Source: Manihot esculenta
Taxonomy: Eukaryota > Streptophyta > Magnoliopsida > Malpighiales > Euphorbiaceae
NCBI RefSeq assembly: GCF_001659605.2
Contig: NC_035162.2
Coordinates: 9,505,248 to 9,569,247, forward strand
DNA length: 64,000 bases
Reading direction: 5' to 3'
Shown: positions 52,101 through 62,551 of the stretch, in pieces
Numbering within the stretch: position 1 is the stretch's first letter
Layout: the number at the start of each line of letters is the position of its first letter
Translations under genes and position numbers: made by a program
Notes under the pieces: generated by a model
Databases searched by the model: none
Seen by the model: only the letters and a program-made list of their open reading frames with translations
Told to the model about the DNA's origin: nothing

Positions 52101-54335
52101 AGCCTGCTGTCTGCTGGTTGATTGGGGCAGATTTCCTGTTGATTTGGGCAAATCATCCGGTGATTTGGGCAAATCACCTTCTGTCATTTCTGTCTGCTGG
52201 TTGATTTGGGCAGATTGCCTGGGTGATTTGGGCAAATCACTCGCAGAATCTGCCCACATCACTATCTGGTCTGTCTCTGAGCAGTTTCTGTCCATCTCTT
52301 CATATCTGCACAAATCAGCATGGAGTGTTTCCTCTAGATCAAAATCAAAGACTTCTTGGCTCAAGTCATCAATGACATCAAGGCCATAAACAGGAGAAAC
52401 ATCTTTAGGGAATTTCATAGCTTCATAAACATTGAATTTGATAATCTCCCCTTCAAACTCCATGGTTAATGTGCCATCATGCACATCAATTTTGGTTCTT
52501 GCTGTGCTCAAGAATGGCCTTCCAAGTAGGATGTCAGAGGTGCAATTGCTCTTGTCTTCCTCCATGTCAATGATGTAAAAGTCAGCTGGGAAGACTAGTT
52601 GGTCCACTTGCACCAACACATCTTCAAGCACTCCCTTGGGATAGACAATCGATCGGTCAGCCAATTGAATTACAATGCTGGTGCTTTTTAGTGAACCTGC
52701 ATTCAATAAATTAAAAATAGAGAGAGGCATGACATTGATTGAAGCTCCAAGGTCACACATGGCCTTCTTTATCCCCACGTTGCCTATCTTGCATGAAACA
52801 GCGAACATCCCTCTATCCTTGCATTTGACTGGAATTTTTCTTTGAATAACAGCTGAGACACATTCCCCCACACTCACCTTTTCATGTTCAGCAAGTTTCC
52901 TTCGGTTGGTGCATAGCTCTTTGAGGAACTTAGCATACCTTGGAATTTGCTTTACAGCATCAAGTAGGGGAATGTTGATTTCCACCTTGCGAAAGGTCTC
53001 AAGTATTTCTTTCTCCTCTTTTTCTTTTTGGGACCTTGCAAATCTTTTGGGGAAGGGAGGAGGTACCTTGAATTTCTCTGCTGGCTGCTGTTTCTGCCCT
53101 TGGCTGGGTTCTGCCTGATCTGGTGATTTGGGCAAATCGTTTGGTGATTTGGGCAAATCACTTTCTGTCAAGTTTGTCTTTTCTGGCGATTGGGGCAGAT
53201 TACCGCAGATGATTTGGGCAGATCGTCTGGGTGATTTGGGCAAATCACTGCCCTGATCACTTTCTGGCAGATTTTCTTCCATGGCCTGTTTCTTCAATTT
53301 TTCAACCTTGCTATCTTGCAACTCTTTTCCACTCCTTAATGTGATGGCACTAACATTTTGTCTTGGATTTATTTCAGTTTGGGAGGGTAGCTTCCCTTGA
53401 GACTCCAATTTGCTCATTGAAGAGGCCATTTGACTCATCTGTTTCTCAAGACTTTGCACAGTATTTGCTAAATTTTGCACAATCTCTTCAAGAGGTACTT
53501 TGGAGTTCTGAGGTGCAGCTTGAGCTTGATTCCTTTGCTGATAGCTTGGATATTGATTTCCCCTTGCATAGCTAAAATTTGGATGGTCCCTCCAACCTGG
53601 ATTATAAGTATTTGCATAGGGATCATACCTTCTTTGCCCATTGAAACCTCCAACAGCATTGACTTGCTGGTCCTCCTCTTGAAGGGAAGGACATAGATCA
53701 GTTGGGTGGTTGTTGGCACATATTCCACATGGCTTGGGCTGCTGAATCTGCTGGACTTGTTGGGTTTGACTCACAACAAGGCTACGGACAGCATTGGTGA
53801 GTTCAGAAAGTTGGGATGATAAAATGGAATTACTCACCTCATTTACATTCCTTGTTGGCAGCTCTTGGTCTCCAAATTGTTGAGAAGCTGCTGCCATGGA
53901 GGAAATTAAGTCCCTCATCTCTCGAGGTGATTTCTTTTCAATTGTTCCTCCACATGCTGCGTCAATAAATTTTCTCTCTGAGGGTAGCAATCCTCCATAG
54001 AAGTACTCAATGAGAGATTGGTCAGAAATATCATGCCGAGGGCAGCTTGTGCACAACTTTTTGAACCTTTCCCAATACTCATACAAGCCTTCAGAGTGCT
54101 TTTGCTTTATGCCACTTATTTCTCTACGGATGCCTATGGCTTTTGAGGTTGGAAAGAATTTTCTCAAGAATGCTCTTACCATATCAGCCCATGATGTGAT
54201 GGATCCGGGTGGCAAGTAGAATAGCCACTCTTTGGCATAGTCTTCAAGGGAAAAAGGGAAGGCTCTAAGCTTGATATCGTCTTCTGGAATGCCTTGGGGT
54301 CTCATGGTTGAGCACACAACGTGGAATGCCTTCAA
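49176..54335 (-). CDS. Element G gag-pol polyprotein (Athila type)
   Basis: 1,719 residues without a stop. In order: capsid region (residues about 1-200), zinc knuckle [13 protein letters not shown] (near 53720), protease with DLGAS (near 52750), RT with FMDD (near 51333), RNase H with MCDAS (near 50895), integrase zinc domain (HSCGGHFG to CARCQQ), and core DDE motifs ([27 protein letters not shown]). A C-terminal [16 protein letters not shown] region follows, without a chromodomain. Two linkers, between knuckle and protease (about 360-410) and between protease and RT (about 690-735), hold repeated DLPKSP-like peptides encoded by the element's own near-palindrome. The first Met here is internal: in the same frame, upstream coding (54821 onward) is separated by a single TGA at 54393-54395. 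Confidence 0.92.
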   Translation of the reverse strand: MKAFHVVCSTMRPQGIPEDDIKLRAFPFSLEDYAKEWLFYLPPGSITSWADMVRAFLRKFFPTSKAIGIRREISGIKQKHSEGLYEYWERFKKLCTSCPRHDISDQSLIEYFYGGLLPSERKFIDAACGGTIEKKSPREMRDLISSMAAASQQFGDQELPTRNVNEVSNSILSSQLSELTNAVRSLVVSQTQQVQQIQQPKPCGICANNHPTDLCPSLQEEDQQVNAVGGFNGQRRYDPYANTYNPGWRDHPNFSYARGNQYPSYQQRNQAQAAPQNSKVPLEEIVQNLANTVQSLEKQMSQMASSMSKLESQGKLPSQTEINPRQNVSAITLRSGKELQDSKVEKLKKQAMEENLPESDQGSDLPKSPRRSAQIICGNLPQSPEKTNLTESDLPKSPNDLPKSPDQAEPSQGQKQQPAEKFKVPPPFPKRFARSQKEKEEKEILETFRKVEINIPLLDAVKQIPRYAKFLKELCTNRRKLAEHEKVSVGECVSAVIQRKIPVKCKDRGMFAVSCKIGNVGIKKAMCDLGASINVMPLSIFNLLNAGSLKSTSIVIQLADRSIVYPKGVLEDVLVQVDQLVFPADFYIIDMEEDKSNCTSDILLGRPFLSTARTKIDVHDGTLTMEFEGEIIKFNVYEAMKFPKDVSPVYGLDVIDDLSQEVFDFDLEETLHADLCRYEEMDRNCSETDQIVMWADSASDLPKSPRQSAQINQQTEMTEGDLPKSPDDLPKSTGNLPQSTSRQQAETKTESAPDLKPLPDHLKYAYLGAGNTLPIIISNQLNQEEEEKLLDLLKKHKKAIGWTLEDIKGISPSTCMHRIHMEDECKPVREAQRRLNPPMMEVVKKEIVKLLDIGVIYPISDSKWVSPIHVVPKKTGITIVPNSEGELVPTRVQNGWRVCMDYRKLNTATRKDHFPLPFMDQMLERLAGKSHYCLLDGYSGFYQIPVAPEDQEKTTFTCPFGTFAFRRMPFGLCNAPATFQRCMMSIFSDYVEKIIEVFMDDFTVHGNSFHECLANLEKILQRCLETNLVLNYEKCHFMVNHGLILGHIVSAKGIEVDKAKIDTIKNLPYPTSIREIRSFLGHAGFYRRFIKDFSKITQPLCRLLQQDVPFEFDDNCKTAFDLVKSLLISAPVIQPPDWTLPFEIMCDASNFAVGAVLGQRIGNSPHVIHYASRTLDAAQCNYSTTEKELLAVVFALEKFRSYLLGTKVIIYSDHAALRYLIKKKESKPRLVRWILMLQEFDLEIREKKGKENLVADHLSRILTKMETYPINEKFPDEHLFAVQEEEPWYADIVNFLVTGNVPTDLPKYKRDKIQKDARYYVWDEPYLWKHCADQVIRRCIPNHEISSVITFCHSHSCGGHFGPRKTAMKILESGLFWPNIFRDSYLFCRSCARCQQTGNIGNRSEMPQAPIMVCEIFDIWGIDFMGPFPPSFGNTYILLAVDYVSKWIEAKATRADDAKIVVDFVKSHIFSRFGMPKAIISDRGTHFCNKVVETLLKKHHVIHRTSTAYHPQTNGLAEVSNREIKSILEKIVCPNRKDWSVRLNDALWAYRTAYKTPIGMSPYRLIYGKACHLPVELEHKAYWAVKSCNLDEKEAGVHRKLQIQELEEIRRDAYEASWDYKAKTKAFHDKNISRKDFQVGDKVLLFDSRFKLFPGKLRSRWIGPFLVEHIYPHGAIDIRSPQTSKVFKVNGHRLKKFYEEFTAHLVEEVPLDPPSQTTE
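52138..52260 (-). repeat. Near-palindrome copies inside pol (DLPKSP cluster 2)
   Basis: Four or five copies of GATTTGGGCAAATCA or its GATTTGGGCAGAT variant, read in frame on the minus strand as DLPKSP, NLPQS and QSAQI peptides between protease and RT. Copies are in phase with the frame, so none breaks it. Confidence 0.85.
53118..53250 (-). repeat. Near-palindrome copies inside gag (DLPKSP cluster 1)
   Basis: Five or so copies between the knuckle and protease, encoding [27 protein letters not shown] and the like. Same DNA words as in the LTR and the non-coding gaps. Confidence 0.85.
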
Positions 54336-54392
54336 ATGCTTGTGAGGATCTTCATTTTCTAGGCCTCTGAATTTAGGTAGGAGATGAATCAG

Positions 54393-54821
54393 TCATGTCC
54401 TTAGCTCGAATGGTGCTGTCAATAGGGGATATTCAATGCATAAGGGTGCTTGATCTCCTGTTGGTTCAGCTAACTCTCCGAGAGTTCTTTCCCGTGGCTG
54501 AGGTGCTTGGATGGGCATGTTTCTTGCTTGATTTTCAGCTTCTACATGTGCAGCAGGTGGTGCCGCCATTGCTGGATTTTCTGCCATGACCAGAAATTCA
54601 GTTTCTGGTGCTAAATCAGTGGTAGCAAGTGTGGTGGTGGAAGTTTCTGCTGGTGCAGAAATTTCTTCAGCAGGGGCAGTAGGTGGTCTGTGAGATGGTG
54701 TTGTTGATGAAGATGCTTTTGAGGCTTGGTTCCTCAAATTTGCTTGCTTCCTTAAGCTCTTGGCAGTTTTTTCAATCTCAGGGTCGTAAAGAAGTGTGTC
54801 TTTACGGCCAGACCTGGTCAT
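54393..54821 (-). CDS. Element G gag N-terminal part, ended by an in-frame TGA
   Basis: 142 residues from ATG at 54821 (MTRSGRKDTLLYDPEIEK), basic then Ala/Thr/Pro-rich, ending PLLTAPFELRT before TGA (54395-54393). The frame continues directly into the 1,719-codon frame (distance 486 nt, a multiple of three), so this is the true Gag start. The stop context is TGA-CTG. Either it is a point mutation that kills Gag-Pol, or it is read through at some level. From memory, related Athila Gag proteins have Gly at this site; I could not check this. Confidence 0.8.
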   Translation of the reverse strand: MTRSGRKDTLLYDPEIEKTAKSLRKQANLRNQASKASSSTTPSHRPPTAPAEEISAPAETSTTTLATTDLAPETEFLVMAENPAMAAPPAAHVEAENQARNMPIQAPQPRERTLGELAEPTGDQAPLCIEYPLLTAPFELRT

Positions 54822-54850
54822 AAAGGGAAAATACGTTAGTTTAAATCAAG

Positions 54851-54868
54851 TCCCCGGCAACGGCGCCA
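54851..54868 (-). other. Primer binding site of element G (tRNA-Asp type)
   Basis: Minus strand TGGCGCCGTTGCCGGGGA, 5 nt from the 5' LTR. This is the classic Athila/Tat primer site, complementary to tRNA-Asp. Confidence 0.9.
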
Positions 54869-54873
54869 ATTTT

Positions 54874-56317
54874 TGATAAGCGGTTGTCGAAGCCGTCAAA
54901 AATAACCTATTATCAATCAACAAATAAATTTGCAGATAGTGGCAATAGGGTCGAACCACAGGGAATTGACACCAAGTATCTTCCTAATAATGACTAAGGC
55001 AAGTAATAACAAATAAGTAAAAGAGGGGGGTTTGTTTTGATGAGTTAAAAGCTAAAAGCAAAAGAGAACAATAATTTAAATAAGTGAGAATATCAATGGG
55101 AAAGAGATTCTAGCTGAAGTGTGAGCCTAATTCAGTTTGTTCAGAATTGATCATTGATTATTAAAGACTCCTATTTGATTTCAATAAATCAGTTTTGGTT
55201 GTGGAAGACGCTTCTCACAATCCAAATTCCTCCTTAGTTCTAGTTTGATTAGGAAACGTTCGCTAATCAAACACTGATCAACAAGTTGCCAAGGAACGTC
55301 CTTGGGGCATTTAGCATCGAACAACCGTTGATCGCATTAAGACTTAGAGAAACCCAATTCTATCATTGCCAACCGCGTGGTCAAGGCTAGGTTATGCAAC
55401 TGATTATATTTATGTTCAAACAATTTAAGCAATTACGGACCTAAATCATTCAAACAATTTATCACTTAAGCAATTTAAAAGCAATGGGCCCTTATTGATT
55501 CTAAAAGCAAAGTAATAATTATGGAAAAGATCAGATTGCATAAATATTGAAATAAACAAGAGTTCAACAATGGAGTATTAAACCTCCCAATTCATCACAA
55601 ATCTGAATATTCTCAACTTCAACTAGAAAATAATGAATTTAGCCACTCATGGTGACTAAAATACAAAAATAAAGAAGAAAAGAAAGAAAGAAAGTTTCTG
55701 CTGTGTTGCTGGAGAATTTCCGAGGATGGCAGATGCTGGAAGAGATGATGAGTTGCCTTTGATGCTGCCCTTTTATAGCTGGAGAGTCCCAAGTCCAATT
55801 TGATTAGGGTTTTGTAATCTCAATTTGATTTGGTCTTCTTTGTAGTCTTTGATTCCTCTTTGAATTTTGTGTTTGATTGAGAATGGAACTCTCTAAGTGA
55901 AGGGCGTGGCTCTTGGGACTGATCTTGTGGTGTTTGAAGTGGACTTGGACTTCTTTTCTTTGAATTTCTAATTTCTGCTCTTTTCCCGCCTCTGCTGTAT
56001 TTTCTGCTATCAAAGTGATTTGGGCAGATTCTGCGAGTGATTTGGGCAAATCACTTGCTCAATTTGCCCCAATCGCTTCCTGGGGTTCAGTCCAGTTTCT
56101 GTCTTTGTCTCTGCGAGTGATTTGGCCAGTTTCTCCGAGTGATTTGGGCAAATCACTTTGACCCAATCACTTTTCCAGCTTTTTCTTCACTTTTTCTCTA
56201 ACTTTCCAATTTCTTCCTTTTCTGTAAAAACATATAAAAAACACAAATTAAGCTAGAAAAATGTGTAAATAAACAGTAAGAAATATAATAAAAATGAGGC
56301 TAAATTATGCTTGATCA
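54874..56317 (-). repeat. 5' LTR of element G
   Basis: 1444 bp, differing from the 3' LTR at about three positions. It has the same two near-palindromes (about 56036 and 56138). Confidence 0.95.
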
Positions 56318-56322
56318 CTTGC

Positions 56323-57400
56323 TCAAGGAACACGGGTGTCACTTTCATCTGAGCCAACAAGGCACCTGTACCCGACAACTCTAACTGTAGCCCTTCTTCG
56401 ATGAGCTTGTAGAACTCCTTTACTACTGGTCTTCGTTCTGCTGTGACGTGGGATAGACTGCCGAGTGATTTCCGGCTTAAGGCATCAGCTACAACATTAG
56501 CCTTACCCGGATGATACTGGATTTTGCAATCGTAGTCACTGAGCAGTTCTACCCATCTTCTCTGTCTCAAATTCAAATCTCTTTGACTCAGGATGTACTG
56601 CAGGCTCTTATGATCTGTAAAGATCTCACATTTTACCCCATAGAGGTAGTGCCTCCACATCTTGAGTGCAAAGATTACTGCTGCCATCTCCAGGTCGTGT
56701 GTGGGGTAATTCAACTCATGCTTCTTCAGCTGCCTAGAAGCATAAGCAATCACCCTCTCATTCTGCATCAGTACACAACCCAGTCCCACACGGGACGCAT
56801 CACAAAAGACTGTAAAGTCCTCATTACTAGATGGCAGAGCTAAAACTGGTGCTGAAGTCAACCTCTTCTTAAGCTCTTCAAAACTCTCTTCGCACTGGTC
56901 GGTCCACAGAAACTTCTGATTCTTCCTGGTTAACCTGGTCAGAGGAGCTGCTATCCTTGAGAAGTCCTGAACGAACCTCCTGTAGTAACCTGCCAAACCC
57001 AAGAAACTTCTAATCTCTGTCACTGAAGTGGGTCTAGGCCAGTTAGCCACAGTTTCTGTCTTCTTGGGGTCCACCTCAATACCATTCTCTGACACTACAT
57101 GCCCCAAGAACGAAATGCTCCTCAGCCAGAATTCACATTTAGAGAACTTGGCATACAAGCCATGTTCCCTCAAAGTCTGCAAGACCAACCGCAGATGATG
57201 GGCATGCTCTTCTGCATTCCTGGAATACACTAAGATATCATCTATGAAGACAATAACGAAGTGATCCAGGTATTGGCTAAATACTCTGTTCATGAGATCC
57301 ATGAATGCTGCAGGGGCGTTTGTTAACCCGAACGGCATCACTAGGAACTCAAAATGCCCATATCTGGTCCTGAATGCTGTCTTTGGCACATCTTCATCTC
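56323..57400 (-). pseudogene. Element C gag-pol, middle part (RT second half and RNase H)
   Basis: From the frameshift near 57400 to the G insertion. It carries RT motifs [12 protein letters not shown] and FIDDILVYS, the connection domain, RNase H with [10 protein letters not shown], and the tether [16 protein letters not shown]. Open throughout; it continues in frame across G to 44483. Confidence 0.9.
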
Positions 57401-59893
57401 TATCCTCAGCTGATGATACCCAGATCTCAGATCTATTTTGGAGAAACAACCTGCTCCTGCTAGCTGGTCGAATAGATCATCGATCCTAGGCAACGGGTAC
57501 TTGTTCTTGGTAGTAACCTTGTTCAACTGTCTATAGTCGATACAAAGTCTGAGGGATCCATCCTTCTTTTTCACGAACAACACTGGAGCACCCCAAGGTG
57601 AGGTACTCGGTCGGATGAAGCCCTTGTCTACCAGCTCTTGCAACTGTTCTTTAAGCTCTTTCAGCTCTGCTGGCGTCATCCTGTAGGGAGGGATAGAGAT
57701 CGGTCTGGTTCCTGGCATCAATTCTATTTCGAACTCTATCTCCCTAGGAGGCGGTAAACCTGGCAGCTCGTCTGGGAAAACATCTAAGAACTCTCTAACC
57801 ACAGGCACCGAGGCGGGCTCTCTGACATCTCTGTCTAGCTCTCTCACATGAGCTAGATAACCCTGACAACCCCTCCTGAGCAGCCTACGAGCCTGTAGGG
57901 CTGATATCAAACCTCTAGGTGTACTCCCCCTGTCTCCTCTAAAGACAACCTCTGACCCATCCTGACATCTGAACTTAACTACCTTGTCTCTGCAATCCAA
58001 GGTAGCACCATGGGTAGATAGCCAATCCATCCCTAGAATGACGTCAAAATCTGTCAAGTCTAGAACCACTAGGTCGGCGGATAGGCATCTTCCCTCTATG
58101 AAAACTGGACTGTACTGGCAGACTGACTCTGCCACTGACGAGTCACATTTGGGTCCGCTGACCCATAGGGGACACTCTAACCCAGAGACCATCAAGCCCA
58201 ACCTCTCGACCGCTCTCGGAGAAACAAAAGAATGGGATGCACCCGGGTCCATTAAGGCATAAACATCTGAACAACCAATGATGATATTACCTGACACCAC
58301 GGTGTTGGATGCGTTTGCCTCCTGCTGCGTCATTGTGAAGATCCGTGCTGGAGCTGACGGACCTTCCCCTCTGTAAACTGATGAAGAAGAGGCTGACCCT
58401 CTCCCTCGGCCTCTGCCACTAGCCTGTGTTGCGGCTGAAGCTACTGGCTGTGCTACGCTACCCGAAGTTGTCTGCTGGGGCTGTGCCGTAGGAACTGCTC
58501 TCGGACATTCCCAAGACATGTGTCCCTCTTGCCCACACCTGTAGCAGGTTGTCGTCCCAAACCGGCATACCCCCCTGTGTAGCTTACCACACCTTGCACA
58601 CACTGCATTATCAGCACCAGAGCTTGAGCCACCTCCTAATCCCAGACCTGATTTGATCTTGCTCCAGAACTTATTCTTCTTTGGTTTCTTAGTGGTACTG
58701 CCCCACTTCTTACTAGCTGAACTCAAGGATGAAGGGTCTATCCTTCCCCCACCTGGGGTCTTAGAACCAGAAGGCTGTGCCACTGACTGCTTGACTTTTC
58801 CCTCTATTACGGCACTAGCCTCCATTCTACTGGCCATGTCTATAATGGCATGGAAACTTTCTCTATCAGCTGACTGAATCAAAGAGGAATACCTGGAATT
58901 GAGCCTCATGATATACCTCCTCGACTTCTTCGGATCTGTGTCCAGATGTTGCCCAGCAAACGGCAACAACTCTAAGAATCTATCGGTGTACTCATCGACA
59001 CCCATCTCATCTGTCTGCTTCAGCTGTTCAAACTCAATCACCTTCAGCTCCCTGGAACTGTCAGGGAAAGCCCATCCTGCGAACTCATTCGCAAACTCCT
59101 CCCATGACAGACTGTCCACCCTTGGTTTCACATAGTTCTTGAACCACTCTCGTGCCTTCTTGCATTTCAGAGTGAAACCAGCCATCTGAATGGCTCTACT
59201 ATCGTCAGCCCCTATCTCATCTGTAATTGTTTTGACCTTCTCCAGGTACACAAACGGATCATCACCGGTATCAAACTGGGGAGCACCCAACTTCATATAG
59301 TCGGTCATCTTGGCCTTGCTCCCTCCAGATGAGGTAGGTTGAGGTCTTTGGGTTTCTGTAACTGTGGTTTCTGCTGGTGGTAGAGGTGCGGCATCCCCTG
59401 GGATAGGGTTTGCTGTGCCTGGATGGAAGGATGGAGGTGGGTACATAGGGTACTGTGGATACTGTGGGTAGAAGGGTGGGTATGGCATGTGAGAAGGGTA
59501 AGGATTAAAACTGGGGTAATCCGATGTACCTCCCATCGAATACCCAGGGTATGGTGAAAAAGGTGGGTACTGGGGTGGTGGAACAAACCCCGAGGCCTGT
59601 GTGCCTCCCTGAGACTCACCCATGCCCTCTTCTGGCATGCTCACACCAAGACTACCATCCCTCCTCTGGTCCACATCCATCTCTTCTCCCACATCCACTG
59701 ACCTGCCTCCTTGAACCGTTCCTCTTACTGATCTGTTTCTACCCAGATCCAGAGATCTTCTAGGGTCTCCCACTGCTCTGTCCCTGTTGGACCTACTTGA
59801 CATTGCCCTTGGCAATGCTGGAGGACGGGCGCTCGTGCCCTCATCCTCCGGTGGTACTCTAGTCAATCTAGCTGATCGACGAGTTCCTCGCAT
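57400..59893 (-). pseudogene. Element C gag-pol, 5' part (Gag, protease, RT first half)
   Basis: Starts ATGAGAGGAACTCGT-like at 59893, matching B. Gag has the same Pro/Tyr-rich stretch, capsid region and knuckle ([14 protein letters not shown], near 58555). Protease has DPGAS, and RT has WGAPVLF and [11 protein letters not shown] one-base deletion near 57400, just after GYHQLRI, shifts the frame and ends translation at 57341. By eye it is about 90 percent identical to B, with Pro-rich segment changes. Confidence 0.92.
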
Positions 59894-60116
59894 TCTGTTT
59901 ACTGAAAAAACAGCACAGATAACAAAACATTAGCATCCAATGGTTCATGTGGAAACACATGAACCCACATCATATACATAGCATATCTCATGGCATATCA
60001 TACTTTCATTCTAGACAGGACTCTACATCCTATCCTGGTGGACATGATTTCCTATTGTGCTTGACTTTCTATCACATCTATGAGCCCGACACTCTAGGTC
60101 CGACCATATGAACCTA

Positions 60117-60130
60117 GGGCTCTGATACCA
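60117..60130 (-). other. Primer binding site of element C
   Basis: Minus strand TGGTATCAGAGCCC, 3 nt from the LTR; tRNA-Met type. Confidence 0.9.
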
Positions 60131-60133
60131 CTC

Positions 60134-60708
60134 TGTAACGACCCGGAAACCGGACCGCTACCGGCGCTAGGATTCAGGTCGGCTTAAGGCCGCCAGAACC
60201 CGTAGCAAGCCAAACATACATCCTGTGAACCTGTTTAATCCCATACATGGTCAACAACATACATAAAAAATTAAAAACTTTTCTTTCATTCAAACATTTC
60301 TTTGCCAAGCCTAGCCTGTGCATACACAAACATAACATAAACCTCTCATTGGAGTCCTCATCAAATACTCCAATGGGGTAACATAACGTAACATAGGCTT
60401 GGATTACATAGGCATCATAAAAACATTATGTCTCATGCAAGACCATGTGTACAGGGAATACAACAGACTCTAGTCAAGCACATTATTAAACTTACATTAC
60501 ATTACATCTCATACTTTTACATTACCAACAAACCATGTCCACAGCTAAGCTATTACATAAACTTCTCTTACTCTGCTGACTTCTCTATCTACTCTGCACC
60601 TGCAAGACTGGGGTTAGGGGAGAGGGGGTGAGCTATAAAGCCCAATGAGCAGAAACTAAAAAAAAATATTTGCTTTAATTCCTCCATTTTTAGGTATATT
60701 ATTATTCA

Positions 60709-60739
<31 letters not shown>

Positions 60740-62546
60740 TTTTTTTCATATTATTTAACTTTTTCTTTCTTTTTCTTATTCATGCTTTCATGAAATGCAA
60801 CACATCACAGCTAATCACATAAAGGATGGTATTGTCACCATTAGTCCTCAACATCTCCAAATGCCAGGGGCGTAGAATGGGCCTCACTGGTCTTTCTCTT
60901 ACATAACATAACATTCTAAAGTGCCAGGGGCGTAGAATGGGCCTCGCTGGTCTTTCTCTTACATAGTGCCAGGGGCGTAGAATGGGCCTCGCTGGTCTTC
61001 CATAACATATCATCATAACATTACATCAGAGGACTATGGATCACCCAACAACCATCCACATCAACATCAATTTATGCAATGCAGCATATTCGTGAATTCT
61101 AATGCAAACATCCTGAAATATTGCGTGGCATAATGATGCATGGGCAATGCTTTATGATTCATTCATTTATTCATTTACTTTACTTTAAAACTTAAGGGGT
61201 TGTTCCACTCACCTGGTGACTGAAGCTTTAACAACGAACTCTGAACGACTATCTCACAACCGGGGGTCTCGGTTCCTCGGGTCCGAACCTACACAGGTGG
61301 ACTCAAATGAGGCACCAAACAACAAGAACATAACTCTAAACATACCCCCAAAAACCTCCTAAAAACACCTCAAAACACTCCTAGGAAGCATGCAAGAAAA
61401 GGCTGGACAGGGCACTTTCAGCGGCACCTTCGGCGGCCGGAAGTCCCTCCAGAGCCGAAAGTCAGGCAGGTTCGGCGGCACCTTCGGCGGCCGAAACTCC
61501 CAGACAGAGGCGAAACTCATGCATGTTCGGCGGCACCTTCGGCGGCCGAAAGTCTCGGACAGAGCCGAAACTCCAACTTTCGGGGGCAAGCTTCGGCAGC
61601 CTAAAGCTGCCTCTCAAGCCATGTTCGGCGGCCGAAACTCCCTTCGGCTGCCGAACCTGGTTTCTGCCAAAGGGCAGAAACTTGGCTCCCTTAAGCATTT
61701 TTGCCTTCAAACTCACCAATCATGCATAAACTTATTCTAAAACATGCATAAACACCATACATCACACCTAGGGGGTCTCAAACTATCAAATACCCCAACT
61801 ACAACACTTCAACACACACAAACAACATACATTGTTCATCAAAACATCAAAACCCATAAACTCATCAACAAGCCTAAACATGCATCTTTACCCATAACAC
61901 AACTTAAAACTTACTTAAAACATATAAGGAGCTTAAGATCGGCTCTTACCTTTTGAAGATCGAGAGGGAGACGACCTAAACTTGGAGATCCACGAAAATG
62001 AGCTCCTGAGTTCCCAAAGCTCCAAAACTTGGTTTAAATGCTCAAAACTTGCAATGTGAGTTTAAAACTCAAGGAAAATGGAAGAGATTTGGAGGAAGAA
62101 CACAAGATTTGCAAAGGGAAGGTCGGAAGCTTGCTGTGGCCGAAAATGGGAGAAAGCTCGCCCATTTCGGCTAAGTGCCCCTTTTATAGGTGGCTGGCCA
62201 GGCCACGTTCGGGGGCCGAATGTGCCTCCGCATCCATGAAATGTTCGGCGGCCGAACTTGACTTTCGGCGGCCGAACCTGGACTTCCATAACTCATGCTT
62301 TCGGGGGCCTAACGTGCCTCCAAAACGCATGCATGTTCGGCGGCCGAACTTGACTTTCGGCGGCCGAACCTGGGTTTTCCTCCAAAGACTTCTCATGCAA
62401 AAACTCATTTAATTTTTATACTTAAAATCATGAAATACCTTAAAACATTTTATGAAAACATGTTTCTACCCTACTAGAGGCTTCCGACATCTGAGATTCC
62501 ACCGGACGGTAGGAATTCCGATACCGGAGCCTAGCCGGGTATTACA
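60134..62546 (-). repeat. 5' LTR of element C
   Basis: 2413 bp, with about ten substitutions and three small length changes (TTA run, G run, T run) against the 3' LTR. Palindromes cluster at about 61419-61670 and 62206-62370, with TATAAAA (minus strand) near 62182. Confidence 0.95.
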
Positions 62547-62551
62547 GTATT

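Larger units (their letters stand above)
44489..56317 (-). mobile_element. Element G: Athila-type Ty3/gypsy retrotransposon nested in C
   Basis: 11.8 kb on the minus strand, LTRs 44489-45932 (3') and 54874-56317 (5'), both 1444 bp, with the CTTGC duplication (44484-44488 and 56318-56322). The primer site matches tRNA-Asp, typical of Athila/Tat. A gag-pol and a separate downstream frame of the Athila type follow. The LTRs differ at about three sites (for example GGAGAATT/GGAGTATT, TGTGGC/TGAGGC). Gag-pol is open over 1,719 codons with one in-frame TGA upstream. It may be the most recently competent element here. Confidence 0.95.
31068..62546 (-). mobile_element. Element C: Tekay/Del-type chromovirus nested in H and hosting D and G
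   Basis: Runs on the minus strand: 5' LTR 60134-62546, 3' LTR 31068-33478, 5-bp duplication GTATT on both sides (31063-31067 and 62547-62551). Same family as B by protein and LTR ends (TGTAATACCC, GTCGTTACA) but with clearly diverged LTR interiors. Its gag-pol is cut at two sites, by element G (TSD CTTGC) and by element D (TSD GTCAA), and has a one-base deletion near 57400. Without its guests C is about 10.2 kb. The LTRs differ by about ten substitutions and a few small length changes. Confidence 0.96.

Noticed and set aside
56253..56317. Apparent C-terminal tail of the C RNase H frame
   Set aside because: It is G LTR sequence; C coding stops at the CTTGC duplication (56318-56322).
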